A stretch of 48,856 nt of DNA from JBBQWT01 sp038210375 (GTDB lineage: Bacteria > Acidobacteriota > Terriglobia > Terriglobales > Acidobacteriaceae). Below, piece by piece: positions 8,237-16,530 of the stretch. The position numbers were made by a program, and so were the translations under genes. How positions within the stretch are numbered: position 1 is the stretch's first letter; the number at the start of each line of letters is the position of its first letter. Location: the NCBI GenBank assembly GCA_038210375.1, contig JBBQWT010000024.1, positions 1 through 48,856 on the forward strand, given 5' to 3'. Under the pieces are notes generated by a model. That model saw only the letters and a list, made by a program, of their open reading frames with translations, was not told where the DNA came from and made no database searches.

Positions 8237-8337
8237 AATTGCTCCGTTTCCGAGCCGTGGTCGTGGCCTTAGTTGGATTCTAGGCCAATTGACCCACCCC
8301 GTCAAAGCTACCACGCCCTTACCCAGGTCCTAAAAAT

Positions 8338-9543
8338 CTACAGTGCGGCGCTATCGATCATTGCCGCCAGCAGGGCGGTGCGCCGCGGCAGTTCTGCCAG
8401 CAGTATTGACTCGTTCAGCGCGTGGGCGCCCTCGCCGACGCCGCCTAGACCATCCAGTGTGGGGATACCAAGTGCGGCAGTGAAGTTTCCATCAGAGCCC
8501 CCGCCGGTGCCCATCTCCTGCAAATCAAAACCCATGACGCCGGCCAGCCGCCGGGCTTCACGATACAAACGCAGGACCTTCGCCGACCTTTCCATGGGAG
8601 GCCGGTTCACGCCGCCTGACACCTCGACCTGGCATCGCCGGTCAAAGGCGCGCAGGCCGTGAAACTTTTTTTCCAGGTAGGCGGCGTCGCTCATTTTCTT
8701 GATGCGAACATCCACCTCGGTCAAAGCTTCCGCCGCAATCACGTTGCTGCGGGTGCCGCCGCTGATGATTCCGGGGTTGACCGTGACTCCGCGCTGGAGA
8801 TCGGTGAAGCCGGTGATCGCCGTGATCTGCCGGGCCAGCTCCGCGATGGCGCTCGCGCCTTTTTCAAAATCAACGCCGGAATGGGCTGCCTTGCCGGTGA
8901 CTCTGATGGTGTAATCGCCCACGCCTTTGCGCCAGGTCTTAACCGCTCCATCAAGGCCCTGCGCCGGTTCGCAGACCAGTACCGCCGCGCATCTCCTGGC
9001 CACGCTTTCTACAATTGACCGCGATGTCGCACTGCCCACCTCTTCATCGGTAGTCAGCAGGATGGTGACCGGCCGGCGCAAGTCGCCGTGCACCGCGTGC
9101 AGACCGGCCATCGCGAACATCATCATGGTGACGCCCGACTTCATATCAAAAACTCCCGGGCCCCACACCCGGCCGTCGGCCACCCGATATGGCATGCGCG
9201 CCAGCGTGCCCCGCTCCCACACCGTGTCGAAGTGCCCGAGCAGTAAGATCGGCGCGGACTTTGCGCGCCCGGCGCCGCCATTAGCGGCAAAATTAACCTC
9301 AAGGTGATTGCCCGCGCGGGGCTGGCGGTGGAATTTGACTTTGCCGCCCACCCGTTCAAAATGTCCGGCGAGATACTCGCCGCACCGGTCAAGCGCCGGT
9401 TTGTCCGAAGTCGGGGTTTCCCTCTCCACCAGCCCGCGTAATACCGAGAGCATCTCCGGCTGGCTGCCGGTGGCGAACTCGAGACCGGCAAGTACGGCGC
9501 CGGATTCCGGCATCCTCAATCCCGATTGCGGCTTTTTCTGCAT
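8338..9543 (-). CDS. M20-family metallopeptidase (glutamate carboxypeptidase-like)
   Basis: This 401-residue zinc peptidase of family M20 (CPG2/ArgE/DapE superfamily) should hydrolyse a terminal amino acid or an acylated amino acid. Metal-site motifs are in order: LLLGHFDTVW (His and Asp), GPGVFDMKSG (bridging Asp), LTTDEEVGS (general-base Glu plus metal Glu), VCEPAQG, and a C-terminal GVGEGAHALNES with the last His. The dimerisation domain is inserted in the middle (KAAHSGVDFEKGASA). The ATG at 9543 has a strong ribosome binding site, AGGAAGG five bases upstream; an upstream in-frame start at 9642 would overlap fabZ. The substrate cannot be told from sequence, and no signal peptide is evident. 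Confidence 0.9.
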   Translation of the reverse strand: MQKKPQSGLRMPESGAVLAGLEFATGSQPEMLSVLRGLVERETPTSDKPALDRCGEYLAGHFERVGGKVKFHRQPRAGNHLEVNFAANGGAGRAKSAPILLLGHFDTVWERGTLARMPYRVADGRVWGPGVFDMKSGVTMMMFAMAGLHAVHGDLRRPVTILLTTDEEVGSATSRSIVESVARRCAAVLVCEPAQGLDGAVKTWRKGVGDYTIRVTGKAAHSGVDFEKGASAIAELARQITAITGFTDLQRGVTVNPGIISGGTRSNVIAAEALTEVDVRIKKMSDAAYLEKKFHGLRAFDRRCQVEVSGGVNRPPMERSAKVLRLYREARRLAGVMGFDLQEMGTGGGSDGNFTAALGIPTLDGLGGVGEGAHALNESILLAELPRRTALLAAMIDSAAL

Positions 9544-9572
9544 AATCACCTTCCTGCCGAGCTGCAATCCTT

Positions 9573-9578
9573 TATAAT
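9573..9578 (+). promoter_or_regulatory. Candidate -10 element upstream of fabZ-lpxA
   Basis: A perfect TATAAT lies 43 bases before the fabZ start in the short divergent region between fabZ and the M20 peptidase. The matching -35 position (TTCCTG or CTTCCT) is poor, so this is only a candidate. Confidence 0.4.
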
Positions 9579-9620
9579 CTGCCCTCTGCTGTTTCGCCAC
9601 CACCGGTTCCAGATTGAACC

Positions 9621-10193
9621 ATGCCCACGACCCCTGCACCATCCGCGAGCGATGTCACTCTCGAAGTCAAGAACACCCTCGACGTCGTGGAGATCCAGGC
9701 GATCCTGCCGCATCGTTATCCTTTTTTGCTGATCGATCGCGTGATCGAAATCGAGCGCAAGAAGCGCATCGTGGCCATCAAGAATGTTACGGTGAACGAG
9801 CCTTTTTTTGCCGGGCACTTTCCCGGCAACCCCATCATGCCGGGCGTGCTGATCGTGGAAGCGATTGCCCAGGCGGGCGGAGCGCTGGTGCTCACCGAGG
9901 TGCCCGACCGCGCCACCAAGCTGATGGTCTTCAGCGGGATCGAGCGTGCCCGCTTCCGCAAGCCAGTGGTCCCCGGCGACCAGCTTCGCATCGAGGTCTC
10001 GGTGCTGGCATGGCGCAGCACCGCCGCGCGCATGGAAGGCAAAGTCTGGGTGGATGGAAAGCTGGCCTGCGAGGCCACCGTTACCTGCCAACTGGTAAAG
10101 CTGCCGGGCGCTCCCGCAGCGGTGCCCGCTGCCATCACCGGAGAAGCCGCTGAAGTTGCGGAGCCAGGCGCAGGGCAGACTCCCGCTCCGTGA
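9621..10193 (+). CDS. fabZ: (3R)-hydroxyacyl-ACP dehydratase FabZ
   Basis: FabZ dehydrates beta-hydroxyacyl-ACP in type II fatty acid synthesis and competes with LpxA for hydroxyacyl-ACP. The hot-dog fold is shown by ILPHRYPFLLIDRVIEI, then FFAGHFPGNPIMPGVLIVEA, which holds the catalytic His and Glu, and by ARFRKPVVPGDQL. The 190-residue protein is longer than the usual 145-150 because of a roughly 20-residue N-terminal extension and an Ala/Pro-rich C-terminal tail of about 25 residues. It is followed after 15 bases by lpxA, the standard fabZ-lpxA pairing. Confidence 0.95.
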   Translation: MPTTPAPSASDVTLEVKNTLDVVEIQAILPHRYPFLLIDRVIEIERKKRIVAIKNVTVNEPFFAGHFPGNPIMPGVLIVEAIAQAGGALVLTEVPDRATKLMVFSGIERARFRKPVVPGDQLRIEVSVLAWRSTAARMEGKVWVDGKLACEATVTCQLVKLPGAPAAVPAAITGEAAEVAEPGAGQTPAP

Positions 10194-10208
10194 TGAGACC
10201 CGAGATTT

Positions 10209-10985
10209 ATGGCGGTTGATCCCACCAGCGTCATCGAACCCGGGGCCCGCGTTCCCGCCTCCACGCGGGTTGGGCCTTTCTGTTTTATCTCAGGCGAAGT
10301 TGAGTTGGGAGAGAATTGCGAGCTGGTATCTCACGTCGCAATTTCGGGCCCCGCGAAAATCGGCGCGCACAATCGTATCTTCCCCTTCGCGTCGCTTGGC
10401 CTCGAGCCCCAGGACATGAGTTATGCCGGGGAAGAAACCCGCATGGAGATTGGCGACCACAACACCATCCGCGAATGCGTCACCATCCATCGCGGCACCG
10501 TCAAAGGCGGAGGGGTGACCCGCCTGGGCAGCAACACGCTCATCATGGCCTACTGCCACATCGCGCACGATTGCCGGGTCGGCGATCACGTGATCCTGGC
10601 CAACGGCGCCACCCTCGGCGGTCATGCGCAGGTGGAGGAGTTTGCCGTGGTGGGAGCGCTTTCCGCGGTGCACCAGTTCACGCGTGTCGGCAAGTACGCG
10701 TACATCGGCGGCGGCACCATCATTACCCGCGATGTGCTGCCATTTTCCCGCACCGTAGCCGCGCGCGAGGCCCGCGCATATGGAATCAACGCCATCGGAT
10801 TGCAGCGCCGCGGGTTCAGCGAAGAACGGCTGCACCGGCTGCATCATGCCTTCAAGGTATTGCAGTCGTCGAAGCTCAACACCTCGCAGGCCCTCGCAAG
10901 ACTTCGCTCCGAAGGCGACCAGGGAGAAGACGTAGGCCTGCTCATCGACTTCATCGAATCGTCAAAGCGCGGCGTGATCAAGTAG
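10209..10985 (+). CDS. lpxA: UDP-N-acetylglucosamine O-acyltransferase LpxA
   Basis: LpxA performs the first step of lipid A synthesis, 3-O-acylation of UDP-GlcNAc with hydroxyacyl-ACP. The 258-residue protein has an N-terminal left-handed beta-helix of hexapeptide repeats (PTSVIEPGARVPASTRVGPF and so on). The catalytic His lies in MAYCHIAHDCRVGDHVILAN, followed by GGHAQVEEFAVVGALSAVHQF. The helical C-terminal domain contains GINAIGLQRRGFSEERL, typical of LpxA. It is translated just after fabZ and ends 10 bases from the convergent metallopeptidase gene. LpxD, LpxB and LpxC are not in the window. Confidence 0.96.
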   Translation: MAVDPTSVIEPGARVPASTRVGPFCFISGEVELGENCELVSHVAISGPAKIGAHNRIFPFASLGLEPQDMSYAGEETRMEIGDHNTIRECVTIHRGTVKGGGVTRLGSNTLIMAYCHIAHDCRVGDHVILANGATLGGHAQVEEFAVVGALSAVHQFTRVGKYAYIGGGTIITRDVLPFSRTVAAREARAYGINAIGLQRRGFSEERLHRLHHAFKVLQSSKLNTSQALARLRSEGDQGEDVGLLIDFIESSKRGVIK

Positions 10986-10995
10986 GCCGAATCGC

Positions 10996-13623
10996 TTACG
11001 GACGCGGGGCCTTGCTCAGTACCGTCTGATAAGGATCCAGCAGAAGCTTCTTTGTTCCCGGCGGCACGGGAAACTGAAACGCGGTTTCATCGCCATCGGC
11101 GAACACCCGCCCCAGGAAAAGCGGTTCCGCGGCGGTCACGGCATACACCGGAACCAGCGTGACCAGGTCCTGCGGCGCGTCCTTTTGCCGGATGGTCCCC
11201 TGGGCCACAGTATTTCCCCCGCGGGCCGCAATCTTGAGGTTGGTGAGATCGAGCGTGGGCACCGCCGTGCCATTCACCCAGCCCTGGAAAAACCAGTCCA
11301 GCGACTTCCTGCCTTCGAAATACAGAGGATGAGGCAGCGCCTCTTCGAACGCGCGCTGCACGTCGTCGGTGCCCAGTGCGCGACCGTCAAATTTCTTGAG
11401 CAGCCCGCGCAGCACGGCAAAAAAAGCGGCGTCGGGGTCCGCTGATCTCTCGGCCTCGGCGCCGCCGGCCGCGGGCGGCAATGCCTTGAACTGGGGATTG
11501 CGCAACATGTGGCGCAGCATGTGAAATAACCATGTGCCCCGCCCGTAGGCCACCGCGTCGTAGCCGTTATTGAATCGCGAAGATTCCAGCCGCACCCCCA
11601 GGGTCACCGGCCCGGCGTCGCGGGTGCGCAGCGGCGACGCCTGCGGATTGAGCCCGGTGGCGCTGGCCGGGGCGTTGATGGCGCCAATGTCGAGCTGGTT
11701 GCGGTAGTGGTCCATCACCACCCGGAATTTCTCAGGGTCCTGGGATTCCAGCATGAGCAGCGCTGAATAATTGGCCAGCGCCTCCATCACCCACTGGTCG
11801 CGATAACTCTTCCAGAACACCTGGTCGCCCCACCATTGGTGTGCGGTTTCATGGGCGAGCATCAGGTCGCTGTACAGCACCTGTTCGTAGTTGAGGCGCG
11901 GGCGTTGTGCCCCGGCCGGCGGCCGCGCTGCTGAATAAGCGCGGCTGGAAAGAAAGACCAACCCCGGCCAGCCCTGACTGCTGCCCCCCGGAATCTGGGT
12001 CAGTTCCAGGGAGCTGAAGGGAAAGGGGCCCAGCTTCTGCGACAGAAAATCGATGGTTGCGGCTGCTCCCCGAGCAATGGCCTGCAGGGTGGCGGGATCT
12101 TCGACGGGATTCTCGGGAGGAAGAACCAGTTGCGGAGGCGGCTCCGGCATGGCGCGAGGGCTGCGCAAAAATCTATCGCGTTGCGGCACGGTTTCGAGGC
12201 CGCCGGTCCCATAGGCCTCGACCAGGGTGCCGTGCTGGCTGGTCCACGCGCTGCTGCGCTGGTATTGCCCGAGATTAAATCCGGCGACGGGAAACGGACG
12301 TTCTGAGACCCAATGCGAAATTTGCGCGTTCCCCGATTTTTCCACGTGCACCTGCTTGCCGGTGGCCAGGAGTGTCCATTTCAAAGGCGTAAGAAATGTC
12401 AGGTCGAAATCGGCCATGGAAAAACCACGGTTGGGATACCACGTTCCCCGGGCGCCGACGTAAACCAGACCATTGCCGGCGTCAGACATCACCGCGCCCG
12501 AATAAACAAAGCGCAGGTGGAGCGTGCTTCCGGCGGGTACCGGCTGCGGAAAAATTACCGCCACCAGGTCGTTGCCTTCGCGCGCCAGCTGGCTCCCTTC
12601 GAGAGCCTCATTCTGAATGAATTCGAGCGCGGCGCCCTGGTTAGTCACTTCCGACACTTTCAGGTTGCGCGATAGCTGGAAGATAAACGTTCGCGTGTCG
12701 GGCTGCGGGACATGCATGGTCAGCGTGGCTTCCGCTTCAAGGCCGGTCGGCGGCTTCACCGTGGCCTTGATTTGAAATTTTGCTATGTGCACGGAATCCA
12801 CATCGCCCGCCGATCGCGAAGAAAGTTCGGGGCTGCCCTCGGCGTACGCAGGAGACGGGATGTGCCCGCCGCGGGAAGAACGCATGGGGAACGCCATCCA
12901 CATGTCATAAAAAAGCGCGCCCGGCATGTAACTGGCCTGGCCTACGTAAATCTGTTCCGGCAAGTCGGGTTCCAGCTCAACATCGAATGTGCCCAGGGTG
13001 GCGCCGGCAACCCGGAGATGAATAAACCCGGGAAGGTGCGCTTGAGACGCGGCGGGGGCACGCCCGGCTTCGTTGGTGAAAGCCGCCAGCAGACGCAGGG
13101 TGTCGCCTTCCGCCAGGTTGTGCGCCGCGGAGTTCCATTTGGAGACGAAGCCGCCGGCATCCTCGGCCACCCGCAACGATGGCTGCAGGTCGGTCACCAC
13201 CCGGTCATCGCTGAACCGCAGATAAGCGGTGGTGAATTTTTCCTCAAGCACCGCCGCCCGGGTGAATAAGGCCAGGGACGCGCGTTCCGCGGGATTGGGA
13301 GGCAGGATCAGCACCTCGCCTTCTCCCGAGAAAAATGCCCCCGTGATCTTTCCATCGATGGCTTCGGTAAACGCCAGGGTGCCGTCGCCCAGGGTCACAT
13401 GAATATCTTCGCGGTCGAGGTGAGCATCCCGAACCGAAAACACCTTCTGCGCATCGAGACCAACATTGCGCAGGCGGCGATAGAGCATAAGTCCGGCCCC
13501 GGGCGTCTGCGGTTTCACATCCGGTTCTATCGCGAGCACGGTTTCTTGGGGGTAAGCCGGTAAAACTGCCGGCATGATGGCGAAACAACCCAGGCAGAGG
13601 AGGGCGCGCTTGAATAAGTTCAT
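10996..13623 (-). CDS. Secreted M1-family metallopeptidase
   Basis: This roughly 875-residue protein has the M1 zinc site HETAHQWWGD at residues 591-600, followed by MEALANY with the third zinc ligand Glu. The N-terminal 400 residues are beta-rich, as in M1 enzymes. The usual GAMEN exopeptidase loop is not evident; the equivalent place reads PGGSSQGWPGLVFLS, so classical aminopeptidase activity is uncertain. I chose the Met at 13623 because it begins a signal peptide (MNLFKRALLCLGCFAIMPAV); a start at 13668 adds 15 residues. The protein is probably exported. It converges with lpxA and diverges from the phosphatase gene at 13842. Confidence 0.87.
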   Translation of the reverse strand: MNLFKRALLCLGCFAIMPAVLPAYPQETVLAIEPDVKPQTPGAGLMLYRRLRNVGLDAQKVFSVRDAHLDREDIHVTLGDGTLAFTEAIDGKITGAFFSGEGEVLILPPNPAERASLALFTRAAVLEEKFTTAYLRFSDDRVVTDLQPSLRVAEDAGGFVSKWNSAAHNLAEGDTLRLLAAFTNEAGRAPAASQAHLPGFIHLRVAGATLGTFDVELEPDLPEQIYVGQASYMPGALFYDMWMAFPMRSSRGGHIPSPAYAEGSPELSSRSAGDVDSVHIAKFQIKATVKPPTGLEAEATLTMHVPQPDTRTFIFQLSRNLKVSEVTNQGAALEFIQNEALEGSQLAREGNDLVAVIFPQPVPAGSTLHLRFVYSGAVMSDAGNGLVYVGARGTWYPNRGFSMADFDLTFLTPLKWTLLATGKQVHVEKSGNAQISHWVSERPFPVAGFNLGQYQRSSAWTSQHGTLVEAYGTGGLETVPQRDRFLRSPRAMPEPPPQLVLPPENPVEDPATLQAIARGAAATIDFLSQKLGPFPFSSLELTQIPGGSSQGWPGLVFLSSRAYSAARPPAGAQRPRLNYEQVLYSDLMLAHETAHQWWGDQVFWKSYRDQWVMEALANYSALLMLESQDPEKFRVVMDHYRNQLDIGAINAPASATGLNPQASPLRTRDAGPVTLGVRLESSRFNNGYDAVAYGRGTWLFHMLRHMLRNPQFKALPPAAGGAEAERSADPDAAFFAVLRGLLKKFDGRALGTDDVQRAFEEALPHPLYFEGRKSLDWFFQGWVNGTAVPTLDLTNLKIAARGGNTVAQGTIRQKDAPQDLVTLVPVYAVTAAEPLFLGRVFADGDETAFQFPVPPGTKKLLLDPYQTVLSKAPRP

Positions 13624-13841
13624 CCTGAAAAATCGCCTGACTGTGAATTGGGAAGGCATCGTCATCATGGTTTCGCGCTCGGACTGGGCTCCATCGGGAG
13701 AGAGTCCGGAAAACGGTCAGCGTGAATTATGCCAGTATTTGAGCCTGCCGTGCTCCTGGCCGCGTTCAGGTTGGGTTCCATAGCTGGCAGGGGTCCCTGA
13801 TATGTGCTATTTTCAAGCCATCCCCTTACCAGAGTCTTGCC

Positions 13842-14657
13842 ATGCGCCTATCTTTTCACGCTGCCCAACCCGAGCGGGAGTCCCGCAAGCCGGTATTCAA
13901 TCCTCTGCCCGATTCTCCCGGGCTCCAGGTGGCGGCTGCTTATCACGGTGCGCGCATCGGCGGAGATTTCTACGACTTCCTCATGGTCAAGTCGCGGCTG
14001 CTTTTCGTGCTGCTGGATATCGCCGGCAAGCGCGATGAGGCGCTGCACATCGCCGCGGGAGTGCAGGAAGTATTCGCCGCCAAGGGCGCTGAGCTTTTTT
14101 CCGAAGAAGGCCTCAACGAATCTGATGCCCTGTCGAACCTGATGCTGCATATGAATCGCAGCCTCATGGCTACCGCCGGCGGCGTGCGTTGCGCCCCGGG
14201 TTTCATCGGCTGCTACGACATCGACATCGGCACCTTGACCTATTGCAACGCCGGCCATACCCCGGCGCTGCTGAAAGATTCCCAGGGCATCTCTTCGCTC
14301 GGCGCCACCGGCCTGCCTCTGGGGCTGTTTTCCCACACCATTCAGGATGCAAGTTTTTCCGTGCTTTCGCCCGGCGATTCACTGGTGCTCGTTTCCAAGG
14401 GATTGGTGGAGAGCCGGTCCGGCGCGCATGAATTCGGCATGGACCGCGTCAAACAGGCGGTCGAATCAGGCGTCCACACCGACGCCGAGAATTTATGCCA
14501 GAACCTCTTGAAGGAAGTAGCCAGTTTTTCCGAGAGTCCCACGCATTTCGGGCCGTCCCTGCATGTGCCCGGCTTCCACCATGCCGCGGAGCCTAACGAC
14601 GTGACCGCGCTGGCCTTGCGGAGGGCCGTGCCGGCCAGCAAAATTGCCATCGCCTGA
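13842..14657 (+). CDS. SpoIIE/PP2C-type serine phosphatase domain protein
   Basis: This 271-residue protein consists almost entirely of a SpoIIE-like PPM phosphatase domain, with no receiver, HAMP or sensor domain. Metal-site motifs are GARIGGDFYDF (the GDxxD motif), VLLDIAGKRDEA, YCNAGHTPALL, GLPLGLF and the C-terminal PNDVTALALRR (the NDxT motif). Such proteins act in partner-switching systems or on envelope stress regulators, but no anti-sigma or anti-sigma-antagonist gene is adjacent. It shares a tail-to-tail junction with the PilZ gene. Confidence 0.88.
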   Translation: MRLSFHAAQPERESRKPVFNPLPDSPGLQVAAAYHGARIGGDFYDFLMVKSRLLFVLLDIAGKRDEALHIAAGVQEVFAAKGAELFSEEGLNESDALSNLMLHMNRSLMATAGGVRCAPGFIGCYDIDIGTLTYCNAGHTPALLKDSQGISSLGATGLPLGLFSHTIQDASFSVLSPGDSLVLVSKGLVESRSGAHEFGMDRVKQAVESGVHTDAENLCQNLLKEVASFSESPTHFGPSLHVPGFHHAAEPNDVTALALRRAVPASKIAIA

Positions 14658-14668
14658 AGGGTCTGCCG

Positions 14669-15022
14669 CTAGACCTTGTCGGCGACGAAATCGACGATGC
14701 GCAACCGGTTAGACATGCGAAGGTTAAGGAATTCGACGCCCTGCTTGTTCCCTTCAGAATGCTTGACCACCGCTTTCACCTTCACCCAGGGGTCGTCTGC
14801 CGTGAGGCGGTAGTGGATCCCAATTTCCGATTCGACGGCCAGCGTGGCGGCGGCGGCGAACGAGACCCCGCCGGTGCCGATTTCGAAGCCGATTCCGTCC
14901 TTAAGGTCGTTCCCGTTGCCGTAGCGCACTTCGAACTTCGCCGGGGAACGGGGAAAAGCCCTGCGATCATAGCGGCGTTGCTCCGTTGATATTTTCCCTC
15001 CAACACGTCGGCGCTCTTTCAC
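14669..15022 (-). CDS. PilZ-like domain protein
   Basis: This 117-residue, one-domain protein resembles the cyclic di-GMP-binding PilZ fold. It has an N-terminal RRYDRRAFPR, supplying the RxxxR arginines, and a beta-barrel pattern with VKVKAVVKHSEGNKQGVEFLNL. The second motif, normally (D/N)xSxxG, reads EIGTGG here, with Glu for Asp and Gly for Ser, so cyclic di-GMP binding is uncertain. The GTG start at 15022 has a good ribosome binding site, AGGAG eight bases upstream. It may be a motility, adhesion or exopolysaccharide effector, but no such genes are beside it. Confidence 0.78.
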   Translation of the reverse strand: MKERRRVGGKISTEQRRYDRRAFPRSPAKFEVRYGNGNDLKDGIGFEIGTGGVSFAAAATLAVESEIGIHYRLTADDPWVKVKAVVKHSEGNKQGVEFLNLRMSNRLRIVDFVADKV

Positions 15023-15250
15023 AGGCCTGTCTCCTTCGGTGCCCAGATGCGATGTCCGGCAGGGATCTGGGATTTTCGGATTTTACACTCTTTTGATTTC
15101 ACCCTCAGGTGTAACTGTGGATACCGGCAGGGACCCGCGCCAGTGTGCACCGACCGGGGGAACATGCCGCCGCTGCTGGTTTTAAGCACCTTGAGAGGCT
15201 AAAATGGTATCTGGTTCCAATTCCGAATCAGGCAGGCTTCGCTACTATTT

Positions 15251-16348
15251 ATGGTTTCCATAAAGAAACTCAGCTTCGTGGTATTTGCTTTGGCGCTGGT
15301 GATTGGCGCCATTCCGGCGATCGCCGATTCCATTGTCGAGGACATCGTCGCCCGCATCAACGACCAGATCATCACCGCGTCGGAGCTCAAACGCAGCAAG
15401 GAACAGTTGCTTACCGAGCTCAAGCAACAGTATGGCGCCGAGGCCGACGCCAAGTACGCCGAGCGCGACAAGGACATTCTCCGCGACCTCATCGACCAGA
15501 AGTTGCTGCTGGCCAAGGGCAAGGCCGATGGCCTCACCGGCGATACCGAGCTGGTCAAGCGGCTGGACGAGCTGCGCAAGCAGATGAACCTTGAATCCAT
15601 GGACGACCTGGAAAAAGAGGCCCTGAAACAAGGCGTCTCCTTTGAAGATTTCAAGCAGAACATCCGCACCAACATCATTACCCAGCAGGTGATCGGGCGC
15701 GACGTGGGCTCCAAGATCCAGATGACCCAGCAGGATGCGCAAAAATTCTTCAAGGAGCACCAGAAAGAGCTGGAGCAGCCGGAAAGCATTCAGCTCAGCG
15801 AAATACTGGTCAGCATCGACAAGGCCGCCCCCGAAGATCCCAAGGACCCGGAGTCGAAGGCGGTCACCGCGCGCCGCAAGGCGGAGAAAACGCTGGAGGC
15901 GATTCGCGCCGGCAAGAAGTTTGAAGATGCCGCCAAGGAATCATCCGACGGCCCGACTGCCGCCCAGGGCGGCGACCTCGGAGTGTTCAAGCCGGGCCAG
16001 CTTGCCAAAGAGCTGCAGGACCGCACTTTTGCCATGAAGGCGGGCGAAATTTCCGACGTCATTCGCACCAAGCAGGGCTTCATCATTCTGAAGGTCACCG
16101 CCCACAATGCCGCGGGCATGCCCACCATGAAGCAGATCGAGCCGCAAATCCAGGAACAGATCTACCTGGAAAAACTGCAACCCGCCCTGCGCGCCTACCT
16201 CACCAAATTGCGCGAGAGCGCTTACGTTGACGTCAAGCCCGGCTTCATCGATAGCGGCGCCAGCGCCAACCAGACCAAGCCGGTCTACACCAACACCGCC
16301 CTCGAAGAGTCGAAGAAGAAAAAGAAAAAACGGTTGCTGGTTTTCTAG
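15251..16348 (+). CDS. SurA-like periplasmic peptidyl-prolyl isomerase
   Basis: This 365-residue protein begins with a signal peptide (SFVVFALALVIGAIPAIADS). It then has a SurA N-like helical chaperone domain (VARINDQIITASELKRSKEQ...) and a single parvulin/PpiC domain at about residues 180-280 (IQLSEILVSID...AQGGDLGVFKPGQL...VIRTKQGFIILKV). It should help fold exported outer-membrane or periplasmic proteins. The C-terminus ends with an unusual run of lysines, EESKKKKKKRLLVF. A second SurA-like protein is encoded at 33078. It is probably the first gene of a plus-strand unit with the exoribonuclease and the HAD hydrolase. Confidence 0.9.
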   Translation: MVSIKKLSFVVFALALVIGAIPAIADSIVEDIVARINDQIITASELKRSKEQLLTELKQQYGAEADAKYAERDKDILRDLIDQKLLLAKGKADGLTGDTELVKRLDELRKQMNLESMDDLEKEALKQGVSFEDFKQNIRTNIITQQVIGRDVGSKIQMTQQDAQKFFKEHQKELEQPESIQLSEILVSIDKAAPEDPKDPESKAVTARRKAEKTLEAIRAGKKFEDAAKESSDGPTAAQGGDLGVFKPGQLAKELQDRTFAMKAGEISDVIRTKQGFIILKVTAHNAAGMPTMKQIEPQIQEQIYLEKLQPALRAYLTKLRESAYVDVKPGFIDSGASANQTKPVYTNTALEESKKKKKKRLLVF

Positions 16349-16530
16349 GGCTGCTTTGAGTCGCAGCCGTGTGACCGTTGGTCGCCTGGCATTCGCGGTT
16401 GCGCCGGCGGCCACGCCCGCGGCTCCATCTTTCCGCCGGTAACGAACTTGCCCCACTAGCCGCGGTTTTTTGGTTTACTCTTTCCTGGTATGCGGGCCGG
16501 GTGCAAACTTCGGTCGCAGAAGAGACGCCT

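Noticed and set aside
16343..16372. GGCTGC/GCAGCC hairpin after the SurA-like gene as a terminator
   Set aside because: Six-base stem with an eight-base loop and no T tract; too weak to call.
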